A stretch of 64,000 bases of DNA from Strigops habroptila (Eukaryota; Chordata; Aves; Psittaciformes; Psittacidae), in contig NC_046358.1 of assembly GCF_004027225.2 (NCBI RefSeq), positions 9,393,284 through 9,457,283 of the forward strand, given 5' to 3'. Below the pieces are notes generated by a model. That model ran no database searches, was not told the origin of the DNA, and saw only the letters and a program-made list of their open reading frames with translations. The stretch's first letter is position 1, and each line of letters begins with the position of its first letter. Shown one piece after another: positions 24,801 through 39,800 of the stretch. The translations under genes were made by a program, and so were the position numbers.

Positions 24801-27800
24801 TGGTAGGGCAGCATAACCTTCCCCCTCCCCCCTTCGAATGTACCTGTTCCATTCTTTTCATTTTTGGCTGCAGCACTTGTTCGCTTTGGGGTACGCTTTT
24901 GTTTTTTTGCCAGTGTTCCACTATTGCTATCACTGGGTCTTTTTTGACCTAAATGAGAAAATAAATAAAGACAAGACACCTCAAATATCTCTGCTACTAA
25001 CAAACTCTTTTTTTATAAGCAACAAAGAAATTTAAAACCAGAAGACAAAGCAAAGTGGCGATTTTTAGTAAAACAAGTCTTAAGATGGCTTCAGAAATCA
25101 TTAGAGCAGAGAATGACTGTTGACAGGAACACTCACCTTTCTCTCCAATCTCTCTTTCTTGCACAGATAGACTACAGGTGCTTGATGTGGTACTGGCTTC
25201 AAATCCATTAGCAGACTCGCTTTCACAGAGACCTTCTTGAGACTCTTCCGCCACACTGTCGACTTCAATCGTCATGTCACTTTCACTCTTGATACTGCGT
25301 GATTCATCCTGGCTAAGAGTAAGAGGTGAGATCATGGAAAAGCTTGACTGGACAGCAGCGGGTAAGGCAGATAGATTTGGATTTGAAGCATTAGGATCTG
25401 GCTTTTCCGATACGATGTCTTCACTACTGCTCTTCTCCTTTTCATCCAAGTCATCCAAGTCTACTTCATGGCACAGCAGTGTTTCGGGACCAATCTGAGG
25501 CATTGCATCATCCTCATCTTTTAAGGGAACATTCTCATTTTCTTCAGAAGGACGTTCAGAGTTCTCGTTTCTCAGCTCTTGAGTGTGCTGAACTGATTCT
25601 GCCACCAGGGATGGCATTTCCTCATTCTCCGTTCTGAGGGACTCTTCAGCATTCAGCCCTCTACATTCTTCTGCTCCAGTACATTCATTGGTCCTCTCTT
25701 CAGATACAATATTTGGCACTTCCATCTCACTCTGTCGTCGATTTCTCTTCTCAGGCGATGCCTGTTCTAAAGTTTTCCTTTTCAAAAGCTTCTTATCTTT
25801 TGTAGAAGGTTCTGTTTCACTTTCAGTAGTGCTGGAAATTTCTTTACAGTCCAAGGAAGACATGTCTAATCTTTCAGGTTCTGCAAGAGATTCATTTGCC
25901 ACCTCTTCTTGGCTTCCTGGTGAAATCTTGGCATTCTCTAAAGAAGGATCTTTTGTCTTGCTCCTTCTCCCTTTTCCTTTAGGTGATTTTTCAGCCTCCC
26001 TTTTGACTTCTTCTGTTTGTTCTGTTTTATTTCCAAAAGTCTGAACAATTTGTTCACTTTCTTCGACTTCCAGTTTCAGTGTTTCTAGTGGCTGTACTTG
26101 AGTCCTGTCATTTTCTTTCAATGCATGAGGAATCTTTGGGTTTTCTTCATCTAGCTTCTCATCATGTAGCTTTTCACTTTTTTCCAGTTCTGAAGTTTCT
26201 GGAGAAAATTCTTCATTCAAATTCTTTTCAGATGATTCATCTGCTTCACTGTCAGAAGAGCCAGAATCTACAAATTTAAAAAAAAGAAGGAAACAGCACC
26301 TTAAATCATCAATTACAGCACAATTTCCTTTTTCAACCACACAAAAACTTTCTTCCCAGTAATTTACCACATTAACATCAGTTTAGAATACACAATTTCA
26401 AACTTGAAGTCCTGTGTAATTCAACGTACTTATGACTTCTTATTTTTATCAATAATTTCTATGAAACTACAATAGTAGCGGTGCTATCTGAGTTCAAGAT
26501 GCATCTGGACAACACTCAAATCACAGGATTTAGTTTTAGGTAGTCCTGCAAGGAGTAGGGAGTTGGACTTGATTATCCTTATGAGTCCCTTGAGAATATG
26601 AGTCCCACAGAATATCTTGAGATATTCTGTGATTCTACTACTACTATTTCCCAAATAAGCTGGTATAAACAAATTATAGTAGAAAAACCAGATTCCCATA
26701 ATCCGGTATCTATCTGTGGAAACTGCCTGCCCCACCTGACATTACAAAGCAAAAAACCCAACACTTCTCCCCTCCATGCACCCCCAAACAGTGAAAAAAT
26801 CAAACCAAACCAAAAAACCAAACCCTTCTACACCACAATATGGACATTTCATTGTTAAACTATTGTACAAATCACGCATCATATGCGGAGCCAGCATATT
26901 TACATTACCAGATTATTCAGGGATCTGTGCTAAAAGTAGACAGTGGTTTCACTTCAGTTCTTTTTCACAGAGACTTAGAAACACCAAATATTGCTGCCAT
27001 TTGTATGTAATTAACAACTTAGGGTGCGTGATTTCGTACTGGTGTTGAGGACTTAATTACCACAATGAAGACTATCATTATACTACTAGAGTTGGTCTGC
27101 TCATGATTAGGACTGAAAGGCTCTAGGCTAAAGAGTATGGAATGACTTGCACAGTCATTTCCATGCCATAGCTCTTCTGTGAGCAAACTGTGCTCCTCAG
27201 CAGTGTCAGCTCAACTATTTCCTCAATAAAATTCACAGGGAGGAAAAAAATCAACAACAAAAAGGTAAAAATCAAATTTCTCTTCAAAAAAGTACTGAAA
27301 AACCTCAGAAGCCTACGTGCTCATCATTTGATCCTCTACCAGAATCAAACATTCCTGAGCTACGTCTTATCTGCCTGCAAGGTGTTGCTAAAAATCAGAA
27401 GTATTCATTTTTATAGAGTAAAACCTGTGCCAAAAATTTGTTCAGTTCTGTTGCTTGCACGCTGACTGGGTAAGTAGGACTTTAAAGCTGCTGACGGCAC
27501 TGTGTTCGCTGAAGTTGTCATATTAATGCACTGCATTACGTCACTGTTTACATGCACTTCCATGCCAGAACATGAGTGCACCAGATGTACCTTCTGTTCC
27601 ATTTGGTAATGGTGAGGAATCTGACAAGTTGTTCCGTGCACTTCTGGCTCCTGATTTACCTTCACTATTAGGCGTTTTGGATAAACTGCAGGATGTGTTG
27701 GATAGAAGAGTAGATTTCAGAGGGGGTCTCCCGCGCTTTGATTTTTGTTTCTCCTCATCCTTCTTCTCATCCTTCTCACTGTCTTCTTTATTCTGAGGGG

Positions 27801-30800
27801 AAAACAACGAATGTTTGTAAACTGCTGATCATCAAATCTTTTACTCTACACTTGTATTAAAAAAAATAGGCTGTGGACTGAGTAACTTTTTTGAAAAATA
27901 AGGAACTGTGATAGTCATTAAGCATTGTACCACAAAAAAACTTATTGAAATAACTATTACTTTTGTTTTTTTCTTCTGTTTTCTCTTTGGTCCTCCTTTG
28001 TCCACAGGCCAGATAATCCGATCCGCTTTCACCCACTCATCATATCTAGAAGTGAGTAACAACATACTGTTATCACTATGTGTAAAAACGTTGTTTGCAA
28101 TAGGGGGATTAAAAAGACTGAGTTACAGGAAACATTTATTAAAGAGAGGTAGGAAAGCAGAGCATATATTTACAAACACACGCAGTATCTGGCATTAGAA
28201 AGATGAATTACATTTCTAGCCCACAAAAAAAAAAATCTATGGGATGGGGGAACAGAGGTGCAAACTTCCCTGTCTCTTGCTAGCAAAGCACTGGAACCCA
28301 GGGGACTGCATCAGCTGTAATTTTGTCAATTATTTTACATCATATACAAAAAGCAGTTTTCACCACAATAGTAAAATGCCTTTTTGTTTGGTTTTTTGGG
28401 TTTTTGTGTGGTTGTGTGGTTTTTGGTTTTAGGTTTTAAGGTAAAATTTAAAAATTATACCAACAAACTGGATGAGATTCTGAAAAGCACAAATACACTG
28501 CTAGTGCTCCTTAAAATCTCCGGAGTTATTAAAAAGGTGAAAGGGACACATGTAAGTATATCCCCCCACACACATAAACTTTATGTTGCCACATAAAAGA
28601 AATTTGCTTAGTTTGATTAGAAATGTACAGATTTGGAACATCTCAGGTTATATACCAGAAGCATTCTAGTTTCAAAAATTCAATTTGTGATATTTTTGTC
28701 TACATAATCACAATGCTCTTAAGAACAAGAGCAAAAAATCCATTTCTGCAGCACTACTGAATATAAAGCATGGCTGCCAAGAGAAGCATTTAAAGATTCT
28801 GTAGTTCTTCATAACAACCGTTCTTTATAATCACAGTTAACATTCAGTACAAGAATAAATTGTGTTGCCAAAATTTCGGTGCTTCATACACTTAATTGTA
28901 GAGGTCTTCACCATTATCAGTGACTCCCTTAAATAAAGTCCAATAATGCAACAGTAGCTGACACAATAAATTACAGGGATGCTCCTGTGAGGAGTGAGGA
29001 TTACTCACTTTAAGCCAGATGAAAACTTGGAAACGTACAAGGAAGTATATTCTGAGATTTCAATGTTGTAGTGTCATACCATGAACAAAATTACCAACAC
29101 TGAAACGTGTAATAGAGTCAGATCCTCTTACTGTGTTGATAATTCCATTTGGAGCCAAGTCACTAATCATCTTTCTCTTTTTGTTCTTAGAAAAGAAAGT
29201 TCTTTTGCAAATAATCCTTTTAACAAACAAAGAATGAAAGGCAATTGTTATCCTCACCTTACATTCCAACCATAGTAATGAACTAAATATAAAACTTCTC
29301 CATCATCAATTTCTGTGCTTTTAATACTGGCTTCATAGATTTTTTGAGTCTTTCCACGCCCATATTTTACTTTCACTTTGGTTCCAGTCAGGCAGGGTTC
29401 TGCATCCTCCTCATCCTCTTCACCTTCTGATTCTCCTTTGTTCTCAATTTCCTCCCTGCAGTAAAGTGTATTTAAAATGCCCACTAATTAGAGACAATCG
29501 ATGTTTCAACGTTTAACTAGCATAGCCAAGCTACTACAAAAGAAAAAGACTGCAAGAAAAGAAATGTTTTCATCTTCTGTATCCTGCACTGCCCTTGAAG
29601 CTAGCTTGGACATAGCTTCTCACATCAAGAACAGGACTTTGAGAGAACATGAGTAAATGCTAAAAATATCCAGAAAAATTGTAATATAAACACAATTGAT
29701 TATGTGTACAACTACCCCAGAACTTAAAAATTAATTTTTAAATGAATGGTTTGATAATGCAGAAAGAGGAATAAGTTAACTCAGTGTTTGGCTCATAAAT
29801 AAGACAGGAAGAGCTGATTTTGACACATTATTTAAAAAGAAAAAAATTTTTTCTCCTACAGTCTGCTTAATAGGCTACAGTTTAATAATAGTGTGTGTAA
29901 GCTTGAATTGCCATCATAGTGATCCTCTCACAGGTGCAAACACCATTCCATTGAAAAAAGTTGATTACAACAGTGTTTAACAAAGATTAAAAGTGTCTAC
30001 ACACCTCTTATAGCTATAATAAGACGTAGACAGAGCTAATATCTGATATTTAACCATTCTACCTAAACATACTTTCAAGAATCACAATCTAACCTATTTT
30101 TACCTATACTTCTCTCCCTTTTTTAGGGTGAATTTAGCATAATGTAAAAGTTAAATTTCTAAAAAGTCACCAAAAAAGAAAATAGTGAAAAAGACTACGG
30201 GTTTGCTTTTAGTGAAATATATTCATTAGCCTTCCACAGCAACTATCTTGCTGTGGCAAACAATTAAAAGAAAGAGGACAAGCACCATCCATGTCACTTA
30301 AAGAAAACTCTTTGGTGCCCATGTCACCTGATATCCCTCTGTGACCTGCTGCACACCCACACTGCACCTTCATTTCAGACATTTCCACATGCTACGGGGC
30401 ACTGCAAGATTATCTTTTCTGGACTACAGAGAGACACTTTCTTTAAAATAACCATATCTTTTTCCTACTCCTCAAAGCTCTGTAGAAGAAAACATGCAAT
30501 ACCCCTATCAGGCTTCATTCAGCATCCATATCCACACCACTTAGCCACATGGGCAAGAAAAACAAGGTAGGAAAGCCAGCTTAAGCTGGTAAGACACTGC
30601 CTTTGACCACAGCCAAAGTTAGCTAAGAGGTCTACTCTGGTAATGAATTATTCACCTGGTCACAACTCATTTGTAACCAAGACTATAAATCCAATTCAAC
30701 TTGTCAAGCTTAGTCTCTGGATGCTATTTTTCCTTTGCCCTTCCATGTCCCTCCATTCTCCTCTTCACCCTACCTGTGGGTTTCATACAAACTCCCTCTT

Positions 30801-33800
30801 TCCTTTTCCTTTCTTTATTAGCTGATCCCTTGCCTGCCTGCCTACAATACATCAAGTAACGAAAATAAGCATGCTGTAGGTTCACCAGCCATCACTAAAC
30901 ACTTTAACAAAAGCACGGGAGAAGAGGGTCTCTCTTTTCCATTTGTATTTCAACTGCCCAGAAAAGTCTGCCCAAACAGTTGCTCACCATCCATACAGCA
31001 CCTGACATACACAGCCTGGTCTACTCTGTACATACCAGTGTGACAAAACACCAACACATCCTTGGCAAGACCTTCAGGAAAATGAAAGTCTGCTGCCTAC
31101 CAAAAAAAGATGCTTCCATAAAGTACAGCATACTTTACAAGCTTGAAAGAAAATTCTTCCTTTCCTGTCTTTCTGAGTGAATAGATCCCCATATTCCACA
31201 TTTTAGTTGTGTATACTCCTGTTTGAAGTATGGCTCAATCCTGACACAGACATAAGTGTAAGAAAGTGACAAAAGTTAATGTTTACCTCTCCCTCTGCCT
31301 CTCTTCCTCTTCGTCTGACTCTTTATCAGAATCCTCCTGTTTTTTCATTTTTTTCTCTCTTTGCTTTGGTGTACTTTTTCTCCCTAGTGGAGTTTCATTT
31401 TCTTTCTTCTCTGCATTCTCAGGCATTTCCTCTATATCTTTGTTTTCTTTGTTATTGTCTTTTAATTTGTCTTGTGTTTTATCCTCTTCACTATCTTTTT
31501 TAGCTGGGGTTGCATCACGGGTAAGTCTTCTTCGTCCCTAGAACAGAAATAAGAACAGTTTAATGACTCTTGTCAACTGTTCTCTGTATAGTCCAAACCT
31601 CAGTGAAAAGGGAAATAATAATATTCTTGTACAGAAGAAAAGCTGGAGATAGCAGCAAAAAGCAAAATACTCTAAAAATCTTAAGATAACACCTTAAAGT
31701 CTTGTTGGGGAGGGTGGGGGGGAACAAGAAACCAAAAAAGAAAACCAAAACCCCACCCCCCAAAAAAACCACACACACACATAGAAAAGAACATACCAAA
31801 ACAAAATCACCTCAAAATAAAGCCATTCTGCTTCATTTGGAATAAAGAGCATGAGCTTCTGATTAACTTCTAGAGGATTTCAGGACATTTGTTTGGATCT
31901 GTAAGGTCTGTTGCCCTGACAGAAAGGGCCACAATGCGTTGCTCAACTACGGCAATAGCGTTAATTGAAGTGCTTGTAGAGGACTTGATGATGCTTAAGA
32001 TGCTTGAGAGGCACCTTCAGCCCTGACAGCCACCTGTTACAACTGCTGTCTGGGCTATGTGCAGCTTGCTCTTGGGGATCTAGTACAGGTTTGTCATTTT
32101 GCTATTGAAAGTCTTTTGATAGAGTCATTGCTTTGTAATAAGAACATTTAAAATACATTATGAATACAAGATTAATTATCTGGAGGCTATCCAAAGACAA
32201 CAGTAACGAAGGTACTGTGATAATTAAACTTCACAATAGGATAATAGCAAATACTTCAAATACTTTGGAAAAATAATAATTCATAGCTGGTGAATGGATT
32301 AATAAAGTAATAAAATATAACCAAATAATATTTATTTGGCAAGAAATTAACACAGACAGCCAATCATAAAAAGGACAAAAAATTCTTCTACTTTATCCTC
32401 TCACCAGTTTTCCCCCCCTTAAAAAAAAAAAAAAAAAAAAAAAAAGACAAAACCAACTGCAACCCCCCCCTCAAAAAACCAACCCACCCTAAAACCCAAA
32501 CCACAAAAACTAACAACAAAACTGATGTCACGCCAGGAAGTTCCTTATGGCTGATACAGATTGGAAAAACCACTTGCAGTTAGATAGAAATGTAAAACAT
32601 AATACATAGTGTAAACACAAGTTTGGATTCGTCTTTTCATCTATTAATTTAAAAGGCCATAAACTTGCTTGAAAAGCTGGTTTGCCAGAAGTACTATAAT
32701 CAAATTACATTTCAGTTGAACAGAATCCTTACAACTTGAACAACTTAAAAAGCAGCAATTCCTGTCCTTCAGCAATCATGCTCTATTAAAGAACATAAAA
32801 TATCCTTTTAACAGAATTAACAGGAGTGCTACAGCATCATATTCAAATACCTTAAAAGTATTCTTGTATTCCCCATCAGGTTCAGTATCCACTAGCTGAT
32901 GGGTCACTATGTAACTACTACCACCACCCTCACCTCTACAGCACTCAAGAATGAAGGAAGACAAAATGTAAGTGCTCCTCTCTCTACTTTGCCTACATAC
33001 AGGAAAATTGTAGTGTTTCTTTTATTAAAAAAAGAGATACTGTGATAAAAACCAACTCAGAGAAATGGGTCTTCCTTTGATTCTTAAAGCTGTAATCGTC
33101 CTTTGATATTCCTGCTTCTTGCCAGAAAGCTGCAAATTCGATGTGCCGTAGAAATTCCCACCCACAACCACGACTGTCCTGCTGAGTTTCACAGGCTGAT
33201 ATTCTGACGATATCCAGCCCTCAGTAGCTCTCAAGCCATCCCTGAACTGAAACATGTCTGACATTCAACACAGCCTGAGCAAATCCCACAGATGGCTTAG
33301 AGTATGAAGAAATAAACAAAACTGATCTGTTCACAGGTAGGACGTAATTAACCATTAACACCAACTCTGTGTTCGCAGAACCCTGTCGTATGCCTGTACA
33401 AGTATGCCAATCCAAACCTACAATCACTCCACAAGGGAAAACTCATTATGTAAACTGTTCAGTATACAAAGGGGTTTTGTTAAGTACTAAATAGAAACCA
33501 GTTCAAGCCACTTACCCTTGGGGATCTTAGTTCTGGTTCTTCTTTTTCACTTTCACTGCTGGAATAATTTTCTTCTGCTTCTTTTTTAACTTCTGTTGGG
33601 GGCATTTTTTGTTCTTCTTTCACACTTTCCTCCATTGGTTCCATACGTTTCTGTATGTCTTCTACTACTTTTGGTTCATTGTGATGGATAGTCCTAAACT
33701 GAATGTTTGCAGAACGGCAGTACTCCTCAAAACCATAAAGATACCTATAGATACAAATAAAGCTTCATTTATATTTTCTCTTTATTGAAGTGCATAAAAC

Positions 33801-36800
33801 CTATTTTTCTGCTCAGAGAAAAGCAAGAGAAGCAGTAACTTTGGGGGGGAAAAGGGGAAGAGGGCAGAACAACCCCAACGAAAACAAGCAACCCAACAAA
33901 ACCAGCAAAACAACAAAAAAAACCAAGCCCAAATAAACAAAATAAAAAGCCAGAGAAGATTTTGAAAAGAAGCTATTACGCACACAAGTCAAATGGTGAG
34001 AAAGAATCCACACAGGTGCTTCCCACAAATTTAACTTCATCCCCATCCAATTAAGATTTCGTGACTTTCAAGCCTAAGAACAAGTACACTGTTCTGCAAA
34101 TGCATAATGACAGCTAAAATCAGCCTAGTATTAGAATGTGGGCATACAAACAAGTTACCACATGGTAACAAACTGCCATGCATCAGCTTGTTCTCTGGTA
34201 ACTGCCTGTGTGCACACTCTAATCCAGTTATAGGTGAGAGAAATAGGAACTAGCTTATTCCCGAAGAAATAAATACACAAGTTACAACATACTATCATGT
34301 GTCTATACAACATAATTATTTCCACTGTAACAGCAACCCAGTACGTATTTACCAATTACTCTTTTTATGATATTCTCTGTAAAATATAGACCTTAAATAT
34401 GTGCCCAGTTCAAATCCCACTGCAGACAGTCTGAATATTTTCATCTTCATCAACATTAATATGAGTTGAGTCATTAGTCATCCCTATTCAATCAGCCAAA
34501 TTTCCTTAGGTTTGAGTCAAGAGAACCTCATTCTTCCCTTTTACTTAAAAAGCCCAATTGTTTCTTGTCAAACTTCCAGGAGGATAAATAATAAGAATTA
34601 TTTTTATTTACAAAATGAGCTTGAAAAGTGTCATTCCTAGGTTTCCATTTCAAAAGGTAAAACACAACTGAAAACCAGGGGTCAGAATAAAAGAATTTAT
34701 GCATTTACTCATTGCAAGCAGTGATTTTACTACTTCATCCTGTCACATCCACCACAGCAACATAAACTAAACTGCCCTAAAACCATTATTCTACAGATTC
34801 CACAAAGATGGTATTTAAATATGCAATCTGAAACATGTCTATATCAATGTTTTTCAGGAAGTTAAAGAAACTGGCATAAAATTCTCCTCATTGCATGCAG
34901 CATCTACAAAATTCGAATTTGCCAAAGCTTTTTTTATAAATTTCATTGTTGTACTCTGAAATAGCATCATCACATGCTGAAAGTAAATGCTGCTTGATAA
35001 GGAAATTAGTAGAATTCTAATATACTAGAGCAACAGGAACTTACACAGCCCTGAGCATGCACTCCTGTCCTCCACCATCTTAATCCTCAGCACTGGAAAA
35101 TGCTCAGAACTGTTCATTAACTGAAGAATATCAACTACTGTTTCATTAACCTATCAAAAATTGCTTGAATATTGCACATGCTACTAAAAAACCACCCAGG
35201 AAGAATGTTTTCACCGCCATACAATATGAGAACTTACTTTCTATAAGCAGTTTTTACATTGTAGGAAGCAGCCGAGTTCAAAATAGGAATGCCAAGGTCC
35301 ATATAAATTTGCTTCCATACAGCACCGCTCTCAATCTTTGGGAGAAAAAAAAAAAAAAAAGAAATATAAAAAGAAGAAAGAAAAAAAATGAAGTTTTCAG
35401 GTTTTGTTAACAGAGAACATTAAGGAATGATAACACAGCCACAAGCCACAGCCTTTAAGAACGAACAGAGACACGTAGTTCAGGAAACATCCAACACTTA
35501 CATTGTCACACCCACCCTGCTGATATACCAGCCTAAAAAGTTGGAAGAGATTAAGGTCCTTGTAGCCCAGAACAGGTGGTTTATTGATAGGAGTACCTAA
35601 ATAAAACAAAACCAGAAATAAGAATTTACCACAAAGAACAACAAACCACTTCTATTCCTTTAGCACACGTTTGATTACTAATGTCTTTCTACATTTTAAA
35701 ATCTGTATTTAATAATTCCAAGATAAAAGTTGCAAGTTAGTAGTTTCTAGTCAGGAATTAAGGCTTCACCCTACTTTGAATGCATCACTTATTTCTGGGT
35801 GGTTTATTAGCACACTGGCACCAGCTGCCTGCTAACTACGATTACTCAACCTCCTTTCAAATTTGTGCCATCGAACTGGCTGTATCCCACTGTCAGTCTC
35901 CTGAACGGGGAAAACAGCCAGAATTGCAGCAAGCTCCACAGAACACCTGATGAATGCTGGTGTAGAGCAATGTGCAAAGAGATTAACTCAAAACACTGTG
36001 GTCTGAAAGGAATGTGGAAGCAGCAGAAATGTTGGATTAGAAAAAGATATACACAGGCAAATCATCAGAATGTGAAAAAGCACAAAGCCCTAACAGGATG
36101 TGACTATTTGGGACAGTTCTGGGAAAAAAAGAATGAACTCAAATCGGATGAGTGGCAATGATGTAAAGAACAATAATTAACTGCAAAAGGAGAAACCAAA
36201 AGTGACTTGGGGCAAGTGGCTGCATATGTAGACAGTATTCCTCCCAGCAAAGAAGAATATCAAACCTCACCCTGCTGCTTCTCATCTTCACGCAATTATA
36301 TTTGGAATCATTAAAATAATTTCATAGGACTTTGAGAACACTGTCATGATCACACAAATCAAAACATTCATATTGAGAGAACAGAATGTAGAAGAAATCC
36401 TGTGGGAAAAGAAATCTTCCTACGAGGGGGAAAAAAAAAGGAAATTAATGTACACAGGCAGGAGGAAAGACCCAGTCCTGAAAAAGTTCTGTATGTTGTT
36501 CCATCAACATACTAGCTTAAATGATAGTTTCTGGGCTGAGTCTCCAAATTTGGTGCGCAAATGTTTTTTTCTTCTGTCTCTACAAGTGCCTGACATGATC
36601 CCTACGTGGTTTATAGCCTAAGACTGCTTAAGAAAGGGAGTGAAGAAGGAGGAAAACAGAAAAGGGGGAAGAATCATGCTACAAGAAAGAAAATTGTGGA
36701 TTAGTCCAGCAGCATAGGAGTGTTCTTTTTTCAACCTGACATAGACTCTTACTCCCCAAGGCAGGTTATTCTCCAGAAACACTGGTTATACAGAGGAGGC

Positions 36801-39800
36801 CTCAAAATTATATTGGATGAACTCCGGTATATTTTCATATAATACAAGATCAATTTCTAAACCTGTGATAAGAACTGGCAATAGCGAATAGACTTGGAAC
36901 TGTTCTTTTACGATTCTGTGGGCTAGAACACACCTCACTCATAAGGATGCGGAGCCTCTTTTACAGAGGTAACTTGATTTCCCCCCAAAATCTTAAAATG
37001 CAAGAAAAAAAAGGGGGGGCGGAATATTTAGGCACTACATGCACTTTACATTTTACTCTTAGCTTTGGTTACTTCAAATTCAAGTACATCAGCATTTGCT
37101 GTACCATATGCTGCTATAGAAATATCATTCAGGTAACTTTTGTCAAGGAAAAAGAAAGAAAAATAGAGTAAAAGGGCAGCAGTTGCACTTGTAATCAACC
37201 TCCACCAGTGTTATTGCCGGATTAACACAGTATTCAAATTGAAATAGCAAGTTCATGAGTGAAATGAACAAATATACTCTAAAAGATGAAACTCTTTCCA
37301 GGCTTTTTTTTTTTCTTTTTTTTAAAGGGGCAGTGGTGTGCAGCCAAGGAACAGAAAAACCTGCCATTTTAGTGTCAGCCTCATCACAACTGCAGATGTG
37401 AATGGCTTACGCAACAATAGTTCTCCCAGGTCAGCAGGTATATCCTGCTCTCTATACATAGCACATGTACTTCCAGTGTAGATCTCAGACCAGGATTATT
37501 CCAGTACGGTCTCACCTAATTCTGTAAAGACAGATATTTAAAATACGCTATTTTCTAGAGGACAAAGTAACAATCTTTTAAGTTGTCTCTTGAGGCAAAT
37601 ATCACTGGTACACCTGCACATGATTAAGACAGTTCTGCAAGGAGACTTGAAGATGGCATATCTCCCATTCCCTGCTGGTTGAATTTCACCATCCATGAAC
37701 AGCCTCCTCAGGTTCCAGCCTGAGATTAACAGCAGCAAAGTTCCCAGCCATGGCTGTCACAACAAGCAATCAACCAAGAGCTTATTTAATAGGGATTGTT
37801 AACATAAAAAAGGTTTTGTGAAAGCAAAACGAAACCAAAACACCTCTGGGAGGACTTGAGTTTCCTCTGTGTGACGTGCTTCAAAGTACTAGAAGTAGAC
37901 CAGCCACATATGAAAATGGGTAAAAGTGTTTCTCCTTGCACCAGACTAGCTGTTATTTTTTTCACCGACATGAAAAATATGCTCATAATAATACCCATTA
38001 CATTTAAAAGCAATTTTAGAAAGCCATTAAAGTGGGCTAGAGATTAAATTATAAACAAATAAATACAGTAATTCAGTGTTACCTCTGTCTTCCATAAACT
38101 TGTAAAGTTGTTGGAGGAAGTTGTCCCTCTCTTCAGGATCAAGCTCTTCCTCAGGCTGTGAAAATAAATGCAGTCATAATGAAAACTAAATATACGAAGT
38201 AACAATTTATTTGTACAAAAGCCTAACAGTGAGAACTAAACCCAAACCACTGCCCATTTGGCCCTGCACCCATATAATGGTGAAATATGCAGAAAACAAA
38301 ATTTACTCCAGAGACTTAAGTGTGTACCTAAGGAAGAGAAAAAGAAAATGCACGTCAGGGAAAGCCTCAATCCATGACAGAAAGAATGTAAATGTGACCC
38401 TCAAAATGAAAACACTAATATACTTTCCCTACTGCTCGAAGTAGAACTTTTATGTATATTTACAAGACTGAAGCAGTTCACAGGAACTCTAGGGGTTTTG
38501 GTTTGGGTTTTGTTTGTTTGGGGTTTTCTTGTTTAACTCGCCCTCCTTACCCAAACTCTAGCTAAGGTTGCAGAACAATTCTTTCTCCTGGTTCTGATTC
38601 TCCAGACAGTATTTTTTTTTTTTTTTTGTGATTTAAGTTCCAATGCTTGATTTCAGCTCGTATTTGGAAACGGTTTTAGTGCCACTTCTGCAATTTATTA
38701 TTATAAATTCCTTAGTTTTACCTTAAAGTCTCAAAGAGATGAGCACTTATGAGCTTTATAGGAAGCAGTCCACAGAGTGACAGGTGGAAACCATGAAAAC
38801 ACAGTACATTTATTGGGAAGTAGGGATTTCTAAGATTCTAGCAGAGAGAGAGAAAAAAGTCCCTGCAATGCTTTACACATGCCGCTTTCTTCCTGCCAGC
38901 CTGGCAATCATAGGGATTGCTGGTGAGGCAGTTTGCACAAGGAAGACTGCAGCTGTCTTGAAGGAAAGACGTAACTGTATGTGTCAAAAAAAATCTTATC
39001 ATTACATTATTAAAAATAACAGAAAAGTCACAAGCAGTTCCAGAAGGAAACCAGAATAGCAATTTCAATTTCAGTCGTCTCTGCATTCTGTAAACTTTAA
39101 GCCTTAAGGCAGGAAGACAGGCAGTGAAATGTAAATGTATATGCTACTGCCTTGTTAACCAGAAAGCAATCTGCCCAGCATCAGAATGAATTTCAGCCCT
39201 GACTGCTTCAGTGAATGCTGAGCTTCAAAGCCCAGCAGGGCTCACCTACAATCAGGAAGAGACAATACCTGTTTCCTCTTTTCCTATTTTTTCTTGGGAA
39301 ATAATTGGAAGAAATTAAATGAATCATCACAACATTGTACAGCATCAGTAACCATTCGCTCATACTGCATTATAGGGATTATATAAAGAGACAGTTATCT
39401 GTAAAATTAGTATAACTTCCCAGGTTAACAAATTAATTACTGCAGTAGAAACCACATTTTTCTTCTCTCCAACTAGATCATGAACCAACTTCAGGATAGA
39501 GAAATTCCTACCATCTACTCTAATGTTTACTGGTTGAAGGCAATACTATGCAAACTAAATATATCTAAATAATAATAAACATCCAGAAATACTTCTGAAT
39601 AGTTGAATTCAAACCATTTCTTTCATGTGGGCATAATGCCAAACCAGAACTGTAGGTCAGAACAGCAGAAATGTAGGTTAGAAATAGCACTCTTGCAGAC
39701 AGAATGTTAACTGTTTCACTGATAACAAGTATTTTCAGCTGAAGAAAAGCAAAAAGGAAAGATGAAAAGCCTTTTTTACATACTTATAGGACAGGGGCAT

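Noticed and set aside
24997..26370. Reading the 457-codon minus-strand frame as a complete gene
   Set aside because: It is one large internal ARID4A exon (25137-26267) with read-through into both introns; the first Met and the stop are intronic.
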